A DNA stretch of 64,000 nt from Perkinsus marinus ATCC 50983 (lineage: Eukaryota > Perkinsozoa > Perkinsida > Perkinsidae), in the NCBI RefSeq assembly GCF_000006405.1, contig NW_003211646.1:124001-188000 (forward strand), in the 5' to 3' direction. Below the pieces are notes generated by a model. The model had not been told where the DNA came from. It saw only the letters and a program-made list of their open reading frames with translations, and made no database searches. The position numbers and the translations under genes were made by a program. This document shows, in pieces, positions 10,230 through 22,800 of the stretch; positions within the stretch are counted from its first letter, which is position 1; every line of letters begins with the position of its first letter.

Positions 10230-13200
10230 TCAGTCATCTTGGAAAAGGGGATTGTGCGCCGGCTGGGTCCTCCTACTGCCTGGGTAGTTTCTCCCTCCAA
10301 AGAGGGACGAGCCCTGGCCAGGATGGGCAGCCGGGATGCTACCCGTGTTGCCTCCATGAACCTTTGAGGTAGAGTTGCCGAACAGACTACCACCCGGCGG
10401 GGGAGCAGGCGGCGGCGGCCCAGACGTGACGTTGCCTGGTGGAGGGACCCCAGCTGAGGGTGGCGGTGGTGCTCCAGTGGACTTGTAAACTCCAGAATAC
10501 TGCTGTTTGCTGGTCTTAGGGCTCCTAGGCCTCCGAGTGGCTGGAGGGGATATCGATTCATCTCCCAACATGTCCATAGTCTCCAACTGTAGTGCCGTAA
10601 TGGTAGGGTCCCGCTGCAGTACATTGTGTGCATTGTCCAGGATACGCAACTAACACACCATCCTATTCTCCAAGCTCTCCAGCCAACCCCTCCCCACCTG
10701 CGTCGTCAGCTGCTTCCTCTCTTCCATGATATGCGGTGGCTCCCCAAGTAGCTCCGGCAGCTTCTCGGCTCTGTTGACGTTGGTGTACAGCTCAAACTGG
10801 AGCTTGTCTTGCACCTACACAGTAGTCTCCCACCCTCCTTCGCAGTCTCACTGCCTCACCTGGCGAACCAGGAAGTACCCGACGGCCCTTGGGACCGAGT
10901 CGCGAACATTCCTGATGATTAGGGAGAAGTAGGCATCAAGACGGCGGCGTATCTCCGTCACATAAGGCCCAGCATAACCACGACGATGGCTGGCCCTCTG
11001 CCCCATCACATTCCTCGGGACCTGTTCCTTCCGATACACACACAGGACCACAGCAACCAACCCACCTGCTGCTGCTGCTGTGCTACTCCACCTTGGGCTG
11101 GCCCGCCAGGCCCTCCAGCGACTCCCGGGGGCGATTCCATATTGGAAGTAGGACCATTAGGCAAGGCCGGGGAAGGCTGGTACCTATCCTCAACTATCCA
11201 ACCATTTCCTCAACCAATAACACCCACATCGGTTGCATCGATCCATGGCTTTCCAAATACTCCTCATCGTTCGTAAAGAGGTACCCCGTATCATAAGCCA
11301 CCAAGTCCTCCAATATAGCCCGGGTATGCTCCTTCTCTCTGTAAAGGATCTGCGAGGTGAGCTCTAGTACCTGGACGACAGCCACATCTATTAACCAATC
11401 CTAAGCCTCGGCCTACTACCTGGTCCGCGAGCTTGGGAAAGCGCTTGAAGACCGTTCGAGCCATCTTCTGGCTGAGGACCTACGACACACCTAAGCAACG
11501 CTAGCCATAGCCAACTGGTCTACCTCGAGAGTAGCCGCAACGGTGTTCAAACACTCCATCGTAGGGCCTTGAATTTGGCGGAGGTATGGTAGGATAAGAA
11601 ATTCGAAAATATCAGGAGATGGGAAGCCTGATAATTGCACGCCATGACACCCTAAATCCACAGCTGATCTACCTGGCAAGGCATCGCCCTCATGGACCCT
11701 AATAGCCCTCTCAATGTCCTCATCAGTGAGGTCTCTAGTGCAGGGCTCCTCTTCGAAGTCGGCCTGAGCACAGCTACCCAAAGCCCATCCAAGGAGACCC
11801 TACCAAGAAGTCATTAAACACACTCCTTATTTGACTGCCCCCAGAGGCCAGCTGTTCTCCACTCTCAGCAGAGGCCGCCAAGTAGTGTTGGAGTTTCCTA
11901 TCGTTCCTCCCTAACACAGCACCATCACCATACCACCATGACCTCCCTCCTACTACTACCCCTGATAGTGTTCTTGAACATATCACAATAATCCGTTATC
12001 ATAGTCCACATCAGTTGGACCTGCTCCTTCTCATCCACAGGCACACCGCTACCAATCTGCTCTAGTCTATCCTGGACCCTAACACACTACGTATTGGCTC
12101 TTCCTCTACCATCAACACACTACTTCGTCCTTCTATCGGTTATCTCCTTCTTAATTTCAGGTAGGAAATTGCGTATGTGACGAAACAGTACCCTCGTAAG
12201 CTTCTGGACCAGGCAACCTGCGAGCCCACCAACCTTCGACTACCTCCAAGAGCATCTCCTCCTCACCTGTGCCCGTCAGGCCAGGAGGAAGCTTGTTGTA
12301 TTTAGGATGACTTTCGAACCATTCCTTCTCATGCTGTAACGCCTCCTTCACCCTCATATTCTCACGTATATCGGCCTGTGACCTACAACGCCTCGTCACT
12401 CGACCATCACTACCACCAAAGAAGTACCTATTTTTCACCCCAACGTAGCCTAACCGCAGAGGTATGTCCTCTCCAGTGAGCATCTTGATTGCATCAGTGC
12501 CTCTGTCCATGATATCGATTTTCGTGATCACCTACACTGACAATACTGCGAGCATCAGACGTGACAATACTACCCCTATCGTCCTGAACCCAGAAGGGTC
12601 AACCTGCCGGGCCATCTGCAAGGCATCGCTAGTACTCAGGTCCTGGTTAGCCGCCAGAACCGCCAATATGATAGTCCGAGGGTCCCGAATGTAACGGTAA
12701 GTCATGTCCTACCATCAAGCATTAGAGCATTCTTATGGAAGAGTTCAGCCCACCTTGGTGACCTTCTCAATATCCTCCTTCTGGTCTGAGCCCTTCACAG
12801 GGACACGAGTAATTCCAGGCAAGTCAATCAAAGTCAGATCAGGGGCCGCCGTCGCGTATCTGTCGCAGCAGCTCCCATCACCACTACCACCACTCAGGCA
12901 TCACGGCTACATGGTCATAACTATGGGGTCATCCACTATACCCTTGTTGGCTCCAGCTGCAACATCAGTGAGCCTTTCAATTTCCTTGCGGACCTAACAG
13001 AAACCACTCTGAGAGACATAATATCACGTGAAAACCTATGGCAGCTACAAGGCGGCAACTAAATAGGAGCTCTTCATTGGCACCCAAAGCCTCGCCTATT
13101 ACCTCATCAAAGTCCGTGAACTTCTTCTCAGGGCGGTCAGGGAATACTGCCCAAGCATCATCAGGTTTATGATCACCTAAGGAAGGGCCCCCTCCACTCG

Positions 13201-13587
13201 TAAACAACCGTCATCACTCCCGCTCACTTTCAGACAGATGGACCAACCTAAGCTCAAGAGGTCTTCTTGTTACCACCCCATCCCCACGAGGGAGGAAGTC
13301 AAGCCCAACAACGCTCTCCAACACCTGACAGAGACCACCGTGAAGTCGACCATGAGCAGCAGTCGACAGGGCACCCTACCGAACTCTTCCCTGAGCTTTG
13401 GGTACCGACAACGACAATTCGAGGGAGGTTGATAATCTTCTGTAGGCCGACGTCCCTGAGAGCACCAATGACCCTCACAGAGATACCCTCAATACTACCT
13501 GAGCTCATCCACCACATTGATAAGCCGTCGGAGGTTATCATATAGGCCGTTGGGAGTAACAGTGGATTCAGCAGCAGCTGCCGTCAT
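10230..13587 (-). CDS. Dynamin-family GTPase with a C-terminal proline-rich tail
   Basis: The start at ATG 13587 gives [20 protein letters not shown], then a 43-44 nt intron leads to [16 protein letters not shown], the dynamin P-loop. G3 is seen as [19 protein letters not shown] (about 12775-12840) and G4 as [13 protein letters not shown] (about 12490-12530). Middle-domain helices follow ([20 protein letters not shown] near 11600). The GTPase effector domain reads [20 protein letters not shown] (about 10860-10960) and then a [16 protein letters not shown] segment. The C-terminus, about 90 residues, is Pro/Gly/Ser-rich with several PPPP runs and stops at 10230. Dynamins form helical collars that cut membrane necks in endocytosis, plastid or mitochondrial division. 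No PH domain is evident. The proline-rich tail resembles that of classical endocytic dynamins, where it binds SH3 domains. Confidence 0.9.
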
Positions 13588-14960
13588 CGTGATCAACTCC
13601 TGCTACTAAACTCTGAATACAACATCCATCGGAAGCCCATCTAGCCGAAATTAAGCAACATAGAAACACAACTCGTAGGGGTCGATAGAAACTCAATGGT
13701 CCCTGTATGAATAGACCATGTCATACCAATGCTACATGTTGACTCTACACGAGAAAGTTGTTTTTCAGAAGAGCAACTACCTACAACACGACTACCTCCA
13801 TGGAGCACACCAAGTAGCTTCACCAGTGATTATACTGGGAATACTCCCAGACATACCAATCATAGCCACACTACCTTACTATGTTGGTCGAGGAAGGATC
13901 ACAGCCCACGGTTGAGATGCACAACTCTTCACACGTAACACTCTCCAAGGGGTCGATCAATAGATTCACAAGTAGTACGGTAATCCACTACGAGCGCTTG
14001 TCAAAACAAACCAGGCCTGGTACGAAAGAGAAAGCTATTTAATAATGCAACTTCTAACAGAAGAGTTTTCTCGTGCATCCGGGTGATAATTTCGTGGCGC
14101 GTGACGGGTTGAAGCGCAAAACGATGGTAGCCACCATGCATGTGCAGTGTCACCCTTCTCGTGCGGATCCTCCCTGGACGAATTGAGTGGCCTGGATTTC
14201 GTGGGGATCGCCATCACTCAGCGTGCTCAAGTCCTGTTCCATAACTAAATCAGCGCAAGGAGGAACCTTGAATTGAGATGACTACTCTAACGATACTGAG
14301 TTGATATTCCAAATGACACCGGATTGTGCGAGCAGTAGATCTGTTGCGGAGTATGTGAGTGTTATCGTGATCGTTCAGTTAGCGACCGACTGTCGGCGTC
14401 AGTCGCTCACAGACGTTGGTTACTCTCCTCGCCATTACAGCACAGTTATTCCAACGAATTCATAATCCTGTACCCAGCAGAGCATCGCAACAAGGCCACA
14501 ACGGCTATACCACTGAGACCAATTAACACACTCAACCCTTCCACGCAGCGAGAAGATATTGATACAGTAGTCTGCGCGACTATAACTGCTGGATGACCAA
14601 AGTCGAGGATCGTTGCTGAAGTTCGTCATTAAGGCTGATAATACAGAATCCTCACCAAGGAGGGTAAAGAGGAGGAGGAGGGGGAGGAGCACAACCGTGA
14701 CCTAATATTTGACCACAGGGTTTCCAACAGTAGATGTCATGTGACCATTGACCACTGGTTGAGCTTGACTATATACCACCTGAAACGTAATGACTCCCCA
14801 AGTCGAGACACCGACTGTCGGCATCGATCAGGGTTGTACAAACATATCTCGATCCTAACTATGACGAGCCAGCCCGAAGTCGGAAACAATGCCAATAGAA
14901 GGTGAGTGACATGGGTCGATTTCGGTAGTCGTTGGGCTACTAGAGCAGTCAAGGGTATTA
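13588..14960. other. Intergenic region, no gene supported
   Basis: Short open frames occur on both strands but none shows a family motif or a coherent exon chain. It separates the dynamin start from the 3' end of the EGF-domain gene, both on the minus strand, so the dynamin promoter should lie here. Confidence 0.35.
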
Positions 14961-16300
14961 TCAATAGTCATGTCGAAACGAAATGATGGGATTGCGATGA
15001 CTTACTCCGTTAGAAGCAGTAGGATAGGCATATGCTGTAGCATAGGCGACGGGACGCGGATTAGCAGCAGCCGCCGCTTTGCGCTTGCGGTACCTCTGCC
15101 AGTAAACTACGAACGCAGCAATGGCGAGCAATACTGCTGCTATCCCCACGCTCATCCAGATCCAAAAATACCTGACCACATCTTCATCACACTATGGAGG
15201 GTGAGGACAGTTGCTTTCAAAACTCACGCAGATAGCCTCTCGCAGCGATCACCATCCCACCACCTCTCACACACGCAAAAATTGGTGTTGAATCCTTGGA
15301 AGCATACACCATGGCTACCGCACTGATTACCGGCCAAGGGATTACAGGTACTCATGAAAAATGTGAAGAGTTTTTGACGAAACTTGAGTCAAAGGAGCTG
15401 CACAGGTACATATAAGCACTCTAAGACATATGGAAAGGGCCACAATCCGAGACGTTACGAGGGCGAGGGGAACGCGACACGACAAAGAGGAAGTCGTTGT
15501 CATGCAACAACATTCAGAGAGGTAGAACTCAACCGTGGATACCGATACAGATAACAGCATGGAAATCTATACAGGGCTGAGTTACTGCTGTAGTCGGGCA
15601 TCTCCAGATTGACCGGAAACTTGACCTTACTTGTCCTGGAACGAGGCCTGATTGAACTGAATCGATCGACAATCTTTGTTGCATTCATAGTGAGCTCTGT
15701 GAGGAAGCACCTCTCAGCACGGCCCTCGTCAACGGCATCCTCGATTCCCTATTGCTTGGCAAAAAAATACCAACGCTGGCGTGACGTACACACTTGCCTC
15801 ACTCAGCCTCCAAGAGGGATACGCATGCACCAGATCGCCTGCACGCATGCACATTAGACGCGCCACTTAGCGAAAACTTGTCTAACTACTGTTACCACAG
15901 TCACCAGAGCCCCTGGTCCAGGGGGATCCAAGTATCTCCCAAAAGGGTTGTGATGGAGGGCTGTTGAGTGTATAAGTCTACTGGTGAGGATGAGCATTGA
16001 TGCCTCCTTTCCCACAGTATAATCGGTTTCTTCGAACTCGAGACTCGCCGTCGTAGGCAGGATGGGCATCTGGCTGTGGTGATAACTCCGTACGGAATCC
16101 TTCTTTTTCCAGAGCCCACATTCCGCTCCGTTGCCTCTAGTACTGTTAAAGGAAGGGCAACCTCCTCACTAAGTATAGGAGACAGGTGATTGACTTCAGG
16201 AAAACTCGAGGCTTGTCGGCCGGAGGCCTCGAGGGAGTGGTAGCCCGCATCGGATCCATCGGAACTGGATCACAATGGAGCTCCGTACTCTGTGACGCCA
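14961..16300 (-). CDS. Type I membrane protein with a juxtamembrane EGF-like domain
   Basis: Near 15250-15350 an exon encodes an EGF-like module with six cysteines spaced C-x7-C-x5-C-x8-C-x1-C-x8-C (CNPLAGNQCGSHGVC, then FCVCERWWDGDRC). A 56-nt intron joins it to YFWIWMSVGIAAVLLAIAAF, a transmembrane helix followed by the stop-transfer sequence QRYRKRK and a short Ala/Tyr-rich cytosolic tail that ends by 14961. Upstream exons (NATKIVDRFSSIRPRSR near 15600-15690; LEFEETDYTVGKEASML near 15990-16050) are probably ectodomain, but their joins and the true start are unresolved. The layout suggests a cell-surface adhesion or receptor-like protein. Family is not recognised beyond the EGF module. Confidence 0.55.
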
Positions 16301-16809
16301 TCGAGGTTTCCGTTCAATGACGCGTGTCTGACCGTACCACACCACTTCTATTTCGCCCGCCCATCATCTACAGCTCGTCGAGAAATTACAACGGCTTTAA
16401 TAACATCTAGGGAAATAACCTGTATCTGTGTGGAGAGGCTGGCCGTCTAACGAAGACGTCCACCCGAAACCTTCCTATCGAGGGAAGTCTAATTAGGCTT
16501 TACCATCATTGACACATGTAGGGGTGAGATCCTCTACAGCAAGGGCTTTCAAGTTGACGCCTCCTATAGTTTATTCCTTGTTACCTCTGTTCTACGTTCG
16601 CAATACCCTGCTCAACACCACCCTATCCGCCTTGGAAGAGTACCCTTGAGCCGCCAGCGAGGAACGGAAGTTGACGACACAATGCAAGGCAACACGCCAA
16701 GATAACATTTGAAACCACAGATACAAATGCTGCACGCTAAACAATCACAGCACGCATCAAAACCAACGGGTGTCTCTTGCAAGTATAGCAAATGATGATG
16801 GATGGACGG

Positions 16810-19800
16810 TTAAAGCTTGCTCTCATCCAAGGACACATCCTCCCACTTCAGCACTCCATCAGCCCGCAACTGTACACCATGTCGCGAGTCGCAAGTCCTG
16901 AGGTCCAAGGAAATAGCGATCAGGCCCACTGGCTGAGCTTCATTACCCGTTGCCACCAGCAAACATGCGCTTCTTTTCCTCATCAGAATCGGCGCTCCCA
17001 CCAGCGAACCCAGGACCCCACAACTTCGCCCCAATCACATTGAGGACCGAGCTCGAGCCCACCACTTGCGACATGTTAGCTACAATGACCTTCTTGTATT
17101 CGTCGCTCAAGACCTTCGATAGGCCGGACGTTGGGCCTAGCTCAGAATCATCCCACCAGCCCTCCTAAAACTAAGATAACCTACCTCGATAAGGCTGGTA
17201 CATATAGAAGGCTTGTTGGGGTAAGACCAGCTCTGGGCCCTTGAGGTCAAGGGTATCACCAAGTGTAAGAAGACTGAGTAAAAACTTAATGTCATCGGGG
17301 AGGAACTGACTATCTTCTATATTGAAGGAACACCTAGGAGAGGAGCGGTAACATAACATTGCGTTATTCTCAATGGACCTACCATAACTTGAGGCTGAGC
17401 TGGGAGATGGTCAAACGCTGGAGCTTGAGGACACGTCCCAATGGAGCCGGCGTGGTACAGAGATAGTGATACCTATATAGCACGATAAGAACAATCCACC
17501 CGAGTCGAGTCTTCATTCCTTACGGCACTCCAGCTCGAGCAGCAGCACTGGTGATGGTGAGTGATGACAGACCAGGACCGGAGCCCAGTGAGGCTATGAA
17601 TGCCCCTGTGAGGGCAGTCAGGTCATCCAGGGCTCGCGTGTCCAGCGTCAACGACAATGGCGGGACGGTCACACACACATCGCGAAGGTTCTGAAGGACA
17701 AGAAAAAGATAGCACAGAGTTGTTAATGGGAAGCCTACCATGTCTCGTCCACGTCGGGCATTCAACCAGATTCCGCTCATCCCTAGGCCAGGCGCCGCCC
17801 GCGAATGTCTTCCAGATGACAAGATGAGGAGATTTCGTGGTACATGTTCGAGCCGGAGACCTGCTACTCGGAAGGATCGGAGTACCTGGGAACTCGTAGA
17901 TGAAGCCCAACTATGCAACAGCTGGTGCCCACTAGAGTATCAGAATGATCAGAGCCACCTTCCACTCCACAGCTCGCGATGATGGAAGTCTTACTCACAC
18001 CGCAGTAGCTGAAAGAGAAGTACCACGAGTAAAACATGCTGGTCTAGACCCGGACGGCAACTCACAAAAGATCCTCTCTTGCTCGCCTCAGCCTTCGAGC
18101 CTTCGATCCAGGGCCGAAGACTCTCACCCCAAATTCACCGAGCTGCAACTTGAAGGACCATGCCGTATCGACCTGACACAAGACGGAGTGGATAGCCAGT
18201 CCGAGGTCGCATCTCAGAAATCCCCGAGAGCACTCGCAACCTACCTCATCAGCACTGTCCTCCACTGCATGTTCACCAGTCTTGTCGAATGCCGCGAGAT
18301 GCAAGGAGGGATTGTATGGTCGTAACCGGACCAGAACACCACCCTCACAACTAGGCGAGGGGAGTATCTGAGAAAACTCTGCAGGGCTCAAAACGACAGG
18401 GCACTCTCATTGTACCTGCAGGATAGTAGCTGGAAAGCCCTTCCTAGTTATCGGCATGCTGCTGGGGCAGTCGTCGACATCAATACGGTATAATGATGAT
18501 ATCTTACAAAGTCAATAAGTACTGAATCGAGGCCGTTCCACTGATGCACACACGTACATTCCTTTCGAACTCCACTCGGACAAGCAAGTAATGCTTCGTC
18601 CGGAACGGATCGCAGAAGCCGACCGATTTGGTCGAGTCCGCGGGTATCTAGAGACAGTAGCATGATGACACAATGCCAGACACGAGGAGAGCTGACATGA
18701 GTGAACGAACTCTGGGTCGGGTCGTCCTCGGGGCACACTAGAATAGACTCTAGATGGTAGCACTTGTCGTTGCATACCTTAGAGAGGAGATTTCAAAGCG
18801 ATAACAACAACGACAAGCTGACCTGCAAAGACGACTTCTGATTCTCCTTATTGTCATCAGCGGCTTCATAAACAGCCACATTGACAACCCCACGGTTCAC
18901 GACCACCTCCACAGTGAGGACCGCGACCTGAGACAGCATGTAGGGAAGAGTTTCCCTTGTTAATCCTCACTTCTAGTGTTAACTCGTTGCGCATGATCAT
19001 CGAGTAGGCTCCCGTATGGGATGCCCTTGGGATGATAGGGCCCGTGGGCAGCCATCCAGAAGATTCACCACTCGAAGGGTCAGCATAAACCACTTGCAAA
19101 AACCGATCCTAAATCATCAGTAACAACCGTAGAAATGATGAACACATCAAAGCAAGTTTACACGTCGAAGATCAGACCAATGAACCGGTGAGTTCTCCAT
19201 AGGGCCGAGCAATACTCCCTTCGCGTCCCCTTGCGACACCTTCAAGCACTTCCCAGTTCGATTAAACCTGACCATCAGGACGATCCACTTCGTTACTAGG
19301 AGCAGCAACCAGGCTCAGTAGCTTACATTATGATGCCGGGGATGGCCGTGATGACAGTAGACCGGACGAGATTGAGGGGTAGGGATTCAGGTGTCGGTAT
19401 CTGAGTGGAGCATCTCCCATCCCGTACCGAAAACGGGTGCCCTCACCATAACACCGCTGCTGGGCATTAGAGAGCCTGCATCATCCTCAATCTGCTGCTT
19501 CTCGACAACATCAGCCTGTAGCACCACACTCGACCCACCAAGCTCCACTTCACAGGAGTCTCTCGAGGAAAGTGGGACGAGAACTCGACGCCTGATAGTC
19601 ATCAACTGGACCAGGAGTAACTCGGCTTAACCTCACCATTGGCCTCCTTGAAGCTGCTGTGCTTGGTTGTCCACAAACCCTACTGTCAACGACAGGCCGC
19701 CCTTCTTCCTATCCTCGATGGGCGCCATATGATACAGATCTTTATCCGAGGCCAGTGACGGTGACCGCACAAGATCATTCACCTGGCAGAGTCCGATAGA

Positions 19801-22800
19801 TATCAGCCACGAAGGCATGATTGCCACTCACAGTCGTTTGCATCGGGTATATGTCGACACCTTCCACAGAGTTGACGAACCAGTTTTTGCTGAAGAGTGT
19901 GAGTTGCTGGCAGCCATCAGGATCGCTTGTCACCACGACCGAGATGTTCACACTGAGACCAGCGCCGTTGACCACCGGCAGATCGATAGTCTGAGGCGGA
20001 GCGAAGCACTCTTTCAAACACACTATCCCTTCGTAACCTCACTTGTACGACGTTGAGATCCGCCTCATCGTCAATGAATATTGGACGACTCCAGTGAGTC
20101 CCTCGAGAAGAAGAGCCCGGCACTCTCACTTTCACATAGGATGCATCGATGTCAAATATCGGTATCGAGCCGGACCCCGACGGGCCCAAGTGGAGAACCT
20201 ATGGGCCGAACACTGTTGCACTGGGCTGAGGGATCAGCCTATGCTCACATGAGGATCCCTCGCCTGACTGGCTGTATTCGCTTCCACCTCAACATACATA
20301 GGGCATTCGTTGGTGACCAGGGCTATAGGCAACAACGATATCATCCTTGAAGCAGCGCAGACAACAGAGGTTTGTTGCTGTCTTTCCGATGCTGACTCCT
20401 CCTCGCCAGATGAGGATGATGATGATGCATTATCGGAGCCATGCACCGGGGAGTATTGACAGTTTACATACCTGAATGATAACCAGCCTCACAAAAATAC
20501 AGGCGAGAAATTCGTGGGCGATCGACGAATCGGGGCTTACATGAGCTCATCTGGGTTGCTGAACTTGCGGCAGGACATCTTAAGCCGCCTAGTCCTAGGG
20601 GTAGACCCCCCGATATTGAACGTACAGGGTAGAGGCTCGCTGCGCTCCCAGTTACCGTCATCAGGCTGGATAGAAAAACCCCCTCCAGCGTGAAAGATAG
20701 AGCTAGGAACGCCGATGAAAGCCCTTGGCTCCAGCAGGAAGTAGCCTTCTTGATCACAGACAACGTCCCCAAGTGATGTCGTCAGGGAGCTTGGTGTAAC
20801 CACCACCGCCTCGCCAGTGTCCGAGACGTGAGCCTGCATATAGACTCGCAACGGAATTCGGGTCCTAACATACCAAGAGCTCGATAACTCCTCAGCGATG
20901 GTGTACTTACATGTTGGCGATGCGCACAGGTCCGCTGAATACCAGAAGCTTTCGTATCGGCGACAGGGCAACCACCTCGGCCTGCCAGTTACCATTGTTG
21001 GCCACCGAGAGCTCGGTCTCGTGGAGGAGCTGGGCAGTGCCAGGGGAGTCACCCCCGACCAGAACCTCATCCATAGTAGCACCACTGAATAAATGGTCAA
21101 TGCCTATGTGTTTAGGGCCGGGCTGGATGGTCTCCTTGACACCAGTGTCACCACTCAGGACCAGGGCGCCGTCAGTGAGATTCACCACCAACAATGCGTC
21201 GTTGTTGTCCTCATCAACAGGATGGCTCCTGCTGGCCGTGAAGTCCTGCTTTGACGAGAACTGTGGGAGGAGCTCATTGAGTACTCCCAAGCATAATGGC
21301 GAGACTATAAGGTCCGAACTTGAAGCCTCGGGGGAGGCTCGCATGTCGACCCGAACTATACGACCCTCTGGGTCTTCCTGATCACTCATCCGCTGTATCT
21401 GACAACAAGGCAGCGTTGGCGTAGAGGTAGGAGCTGGCAAGACTGACCTCCACATTGGTGGTGAGGGGTAGTAATAATGGTTCCCATTCCCCCATTTTGT
21501 AGTTGATGACGCTTGCCCGAGTAGTGACGTCAGCGGCCAAGATCTTGAAGACCGGCGGCTGGCGGGCACTGCCTGCAGTGAGTCTGGCGCCTTGCTGGTA
21601 GTAAATGGACAGCAGCTTAGTGCCGACTCTAATCCTTAAAGCCGGTCTCGATAGACCACTAGTAGAACAATACACGAGCTCGACAAGGACGTGTGCCCCA
21701 GGAGCGAAGAACACCGCCACCGAGGCTTCCAGCACTCGCCTAGAACTCGGACCTGAGCATGGGAGTGACGACCACTGAGCTACATTCAGGATAGATGATT
21801 CTCACGTGAAGACGACTTGATCCCTTTTCGAAGGTCCCGGAGTATCTTCCTTATACTCATAACATCAGGACCGGCAAGGCTCAGCGCCAGAGAGTTCTCA
21901 AACCGTACAGTATCCAACAACACGCTCAACTTCTCGCCAGGGATGCTCACGATCTTCCCTTCTATTGTCACCAACGTGCCTTCGCGATTCTTCAACAACC
22001 GCCTCGGCCCAGTAGCTCCATTACTAGAGGCAGCAGAGGTCAATGAGCGTATCTTCACCGCACTCGCAAGATTCACGATAGTTGGGAAAACTTCGTTGTC
22101 ATCAGTCTGGTCCGATCCCTCAACCATCTCCTGCTTCGATACCCTAGCATCAACATCGAGCCCCACTCGAACAGACGACCCGTCACAGCCGAACAGAGTG
22201 ATGCTGATGTTGCCAAGCTGTAGATCTGCATCCGGTAAGTAGCCTAGTAGCCGCGAACTGACATACCGCCTTGTCTCCGTCACATTGGACAGTGAACACG
22301 CCTTGGACACAGTACGCAGTCCCTCCTCTACGGCCGACGACAGGGAGATATCGATGCTCTGTTGGCCTACGACACGCACTGTAGGGGAGTCCGTCAGAGC
22401 CAGGGAGAAGTTGAGCCCAGCATCGCCCTCCGTATTGGACGTGACCTTAATAAAGGTATAGCTAGCCACTCTCGCAGTCGCCTCTCCGACGTGAACCTCC
22501 GCCATCATGTCCCGACGGCTGGCTGTAAGGGCCATAGACTTGAACGACACTTCAAGAGGATGAGCTCCTTCATGCGTAACAAGGCAGAGGGATACCTTCC
22601 CAAGGCCAGCCCTAACTTGAACATCTGCGCGCTTCCTCTTGGTAGCAAGCTTATGAATACCAGCCAAGACCCTCTTCTCCTCATCTACATCAGGAACCGC
22701 CAAATCAGAGCCAGCGAATGCAGCTCTAACAGTCTTCCCGATCTGCCGCAGGACCCTCAAGGCTTCGGGTGTGATGGTCACCGAGATCTCATCTTGTACA

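Noticed and set aside
20537-21569. Overlapping alternative minus- and plus-strand frames in the VPS13 gene
   Set aside because: They are other-frame shadows of VPS13 exons; the beta-rich, acidic-linker frame continues better with the flanking exons.
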